A stretch of DNA of 64,000 nt from Setophaga petechia (taxonomy: Eukaryota > Chordata > Aves > Passeriformes > Parulidae). Positions 63,300 to 64,000 of this stretch are shown piece by piece. Below the pieces are notes generated by a model. That model worked only from the letters and a program-made list of their open reading frames with translations, did not search any database and had not been told where the DNA came from. The stretch lies in contig JANCRA010000025.1 of assembly GCA_024362935.1 (NCBI GenBank), positions 10,380,936 to 10,444,935 on the forward strand, given 5' to 3'. Both the position numbers and the translations under genes were made by a program. Numbering within the stretch: the stretch's first letter is position 1; each line of letters opens with the position of its first letter.

Positions 63300-64000
63300 C
63301 TTCCTTACCACCAAGACTGAAAAGGGGAGGGGAGAGGGATATAAAATGTTTCTGAAAATTACAGGAAATGTCTTTTCCTTAAACAGCTTTGCCAGGGAAT
63401 TTCCAAATATGCTTAATGCTTATGGCTGAAGTTACAGCAGTTTAGTCTTCAATCATGAGTGGATCCTGTTCTTAAAATATGACACGTCCTTCCAGTAAAC
63501 TGTGTTGAAATTAAGTATATGCTTTGTTTCCCATCTGCTCTTCAGCAGAATTAATCATTCCCTGTGGTGAAATGACCCCCTCTTGGGGGCTGCTTTAAAC
63601 ACTTCATTTACATGTATTTATTAAAGTGAGGAAAACAGAATATAGTGTCCTGAGGTGAGAGCTGGTTTATTTGTAAGAACATCAGAGAAGTGTGGCTGGC
63701 AGAAGGAGTCATGGCATGGCATGGATGGCCCAGAGAGGCAGGTACTGGTGAGTGTGAAGGATACCTGACAGCTTTCAGGGGGACTTCAGGAGCTGCATGT
63801 GAGCACTAAGGAACAAAAGGGGAGATGCTTTTTGTCTCAGGACTTTGTTTCTTTGGGCTGTCACAAGGTGGTCTCAGATCATTGGGCCCTGTCTCTAGGC
63901 AGAGCCTCATCAGTGCTGAGCATTAGTTTAGTGTTCATTTCTGGATGAGATTAGAAAAAGGGATAGCAACATGTACAAAGAGTAGGATGGGTTTTTTTCT

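Larger units (their letters stand above)
37172..64000 (+). other. DUSP16: Putative DUSP16 intron 1 (5' part, runs off the window)
   Basis: Nearly 27 kb without a recognisable exon. The DUSP16 coding start, as I know the protein, does not appear in any frame, so it must lie beyond the window. Contents: G-rich tract (37256-37320), T-runs (38162-38194), 4 x 45-bp minisatellite (43296-43475), TA tract (45511-45532), CR1 fragments (58499-58725 and 60248-60570) and a CT microsatellite (63259-63296). If the promoter is not DUSP16's, this is simply intergenic DNA. Confidence 0.45.

Noticed and set aside
37172..64000. DUSP16 coding exons
   Set aside because: The conserved N-terminal rhodanese-like and phosphatase sequences are not found in any frame of the window.
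1..64000. CRISPR arrays, insertion sequences, operons or prophage
   Set aside because: Spliced genes, CpG islands, CR1 and LTR elements show a vertebrate genome; the only short tandem array (43.3 kb) has no spacers.

Overview
The window is vertebrate nuclear DNA, most likely from a bird and probably a songbird. It is AT-rich and gene-poor, with two CpG-island promoters, fragments of CR1 LINEs (the dominant avian retroposon) and several clean solitary LTRs, one of which resembles a type I associate with passerine genomes. There is no prokaryotic architecture: no operons, no CRISPR and no ribosome-binding sites. The species call is an inference from repeat content.

The one protein-coding gene I can reconstruct completely is CREBL2 (bZIP factor, counterpart of insect REPTOR-BP), on the minus strand. 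Its four coding segments are 18129-18115, 10076-9879, 8799-8652 and 3502-3498. All splice sites are GT/AG and the predicted product is 121 residues. Exon 1 lies in a CpG-island promoter (about 18.0-18.48 kb) with three ZNF143/THAP11-type motifs, an NF-Y box, a forkhead site and two overlapping upstream ORFs. The last exon supplies only two bases of the final Trp codon plus the stop. Introns 1 and 3 carry inverted copies of the same 390-bp LTR, each with a perfect 6-bp target-site duplication, so exons 2 and 3 sit between inverted repeats.

From 18.5 to 35.9 kb is intergenic DNA with a 622-bp solo LTR close to the CREBL2 promoter, a 345-bp solo LTR at 31.8-32.2 kb, CR1 fragments and long TA microsatellites. 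From about 35.9 to 38.1 kb is a second, very GC-rich CpG island with a CCAAT/TATA-like promoter core and a good 5' splice site at 37171/37172 on the plus strand. The conserved order in human 12p13 (DUSP16 and CREBL2 divergent, GPR19 convergent with CREBL2) suggests this is the untranslated first exon of DUSP16, a JNK/p38 phosphatase. The remaining 26.8 kb would then be the start of its first intron. No DUSP16 coding exon is present in the window. This intron holds a 4 x 45-bp minisatellite, two CR1 fragments and a CT microsatellite.

I found no new enzymatic or defence system. The most interesting items are regulatory or structural: the inverted LTR pair around two CREBL2 exons, the 5-nt coding tail in the last exon, the motif cluster at the CREBL2 promoter and the tandem repeats.
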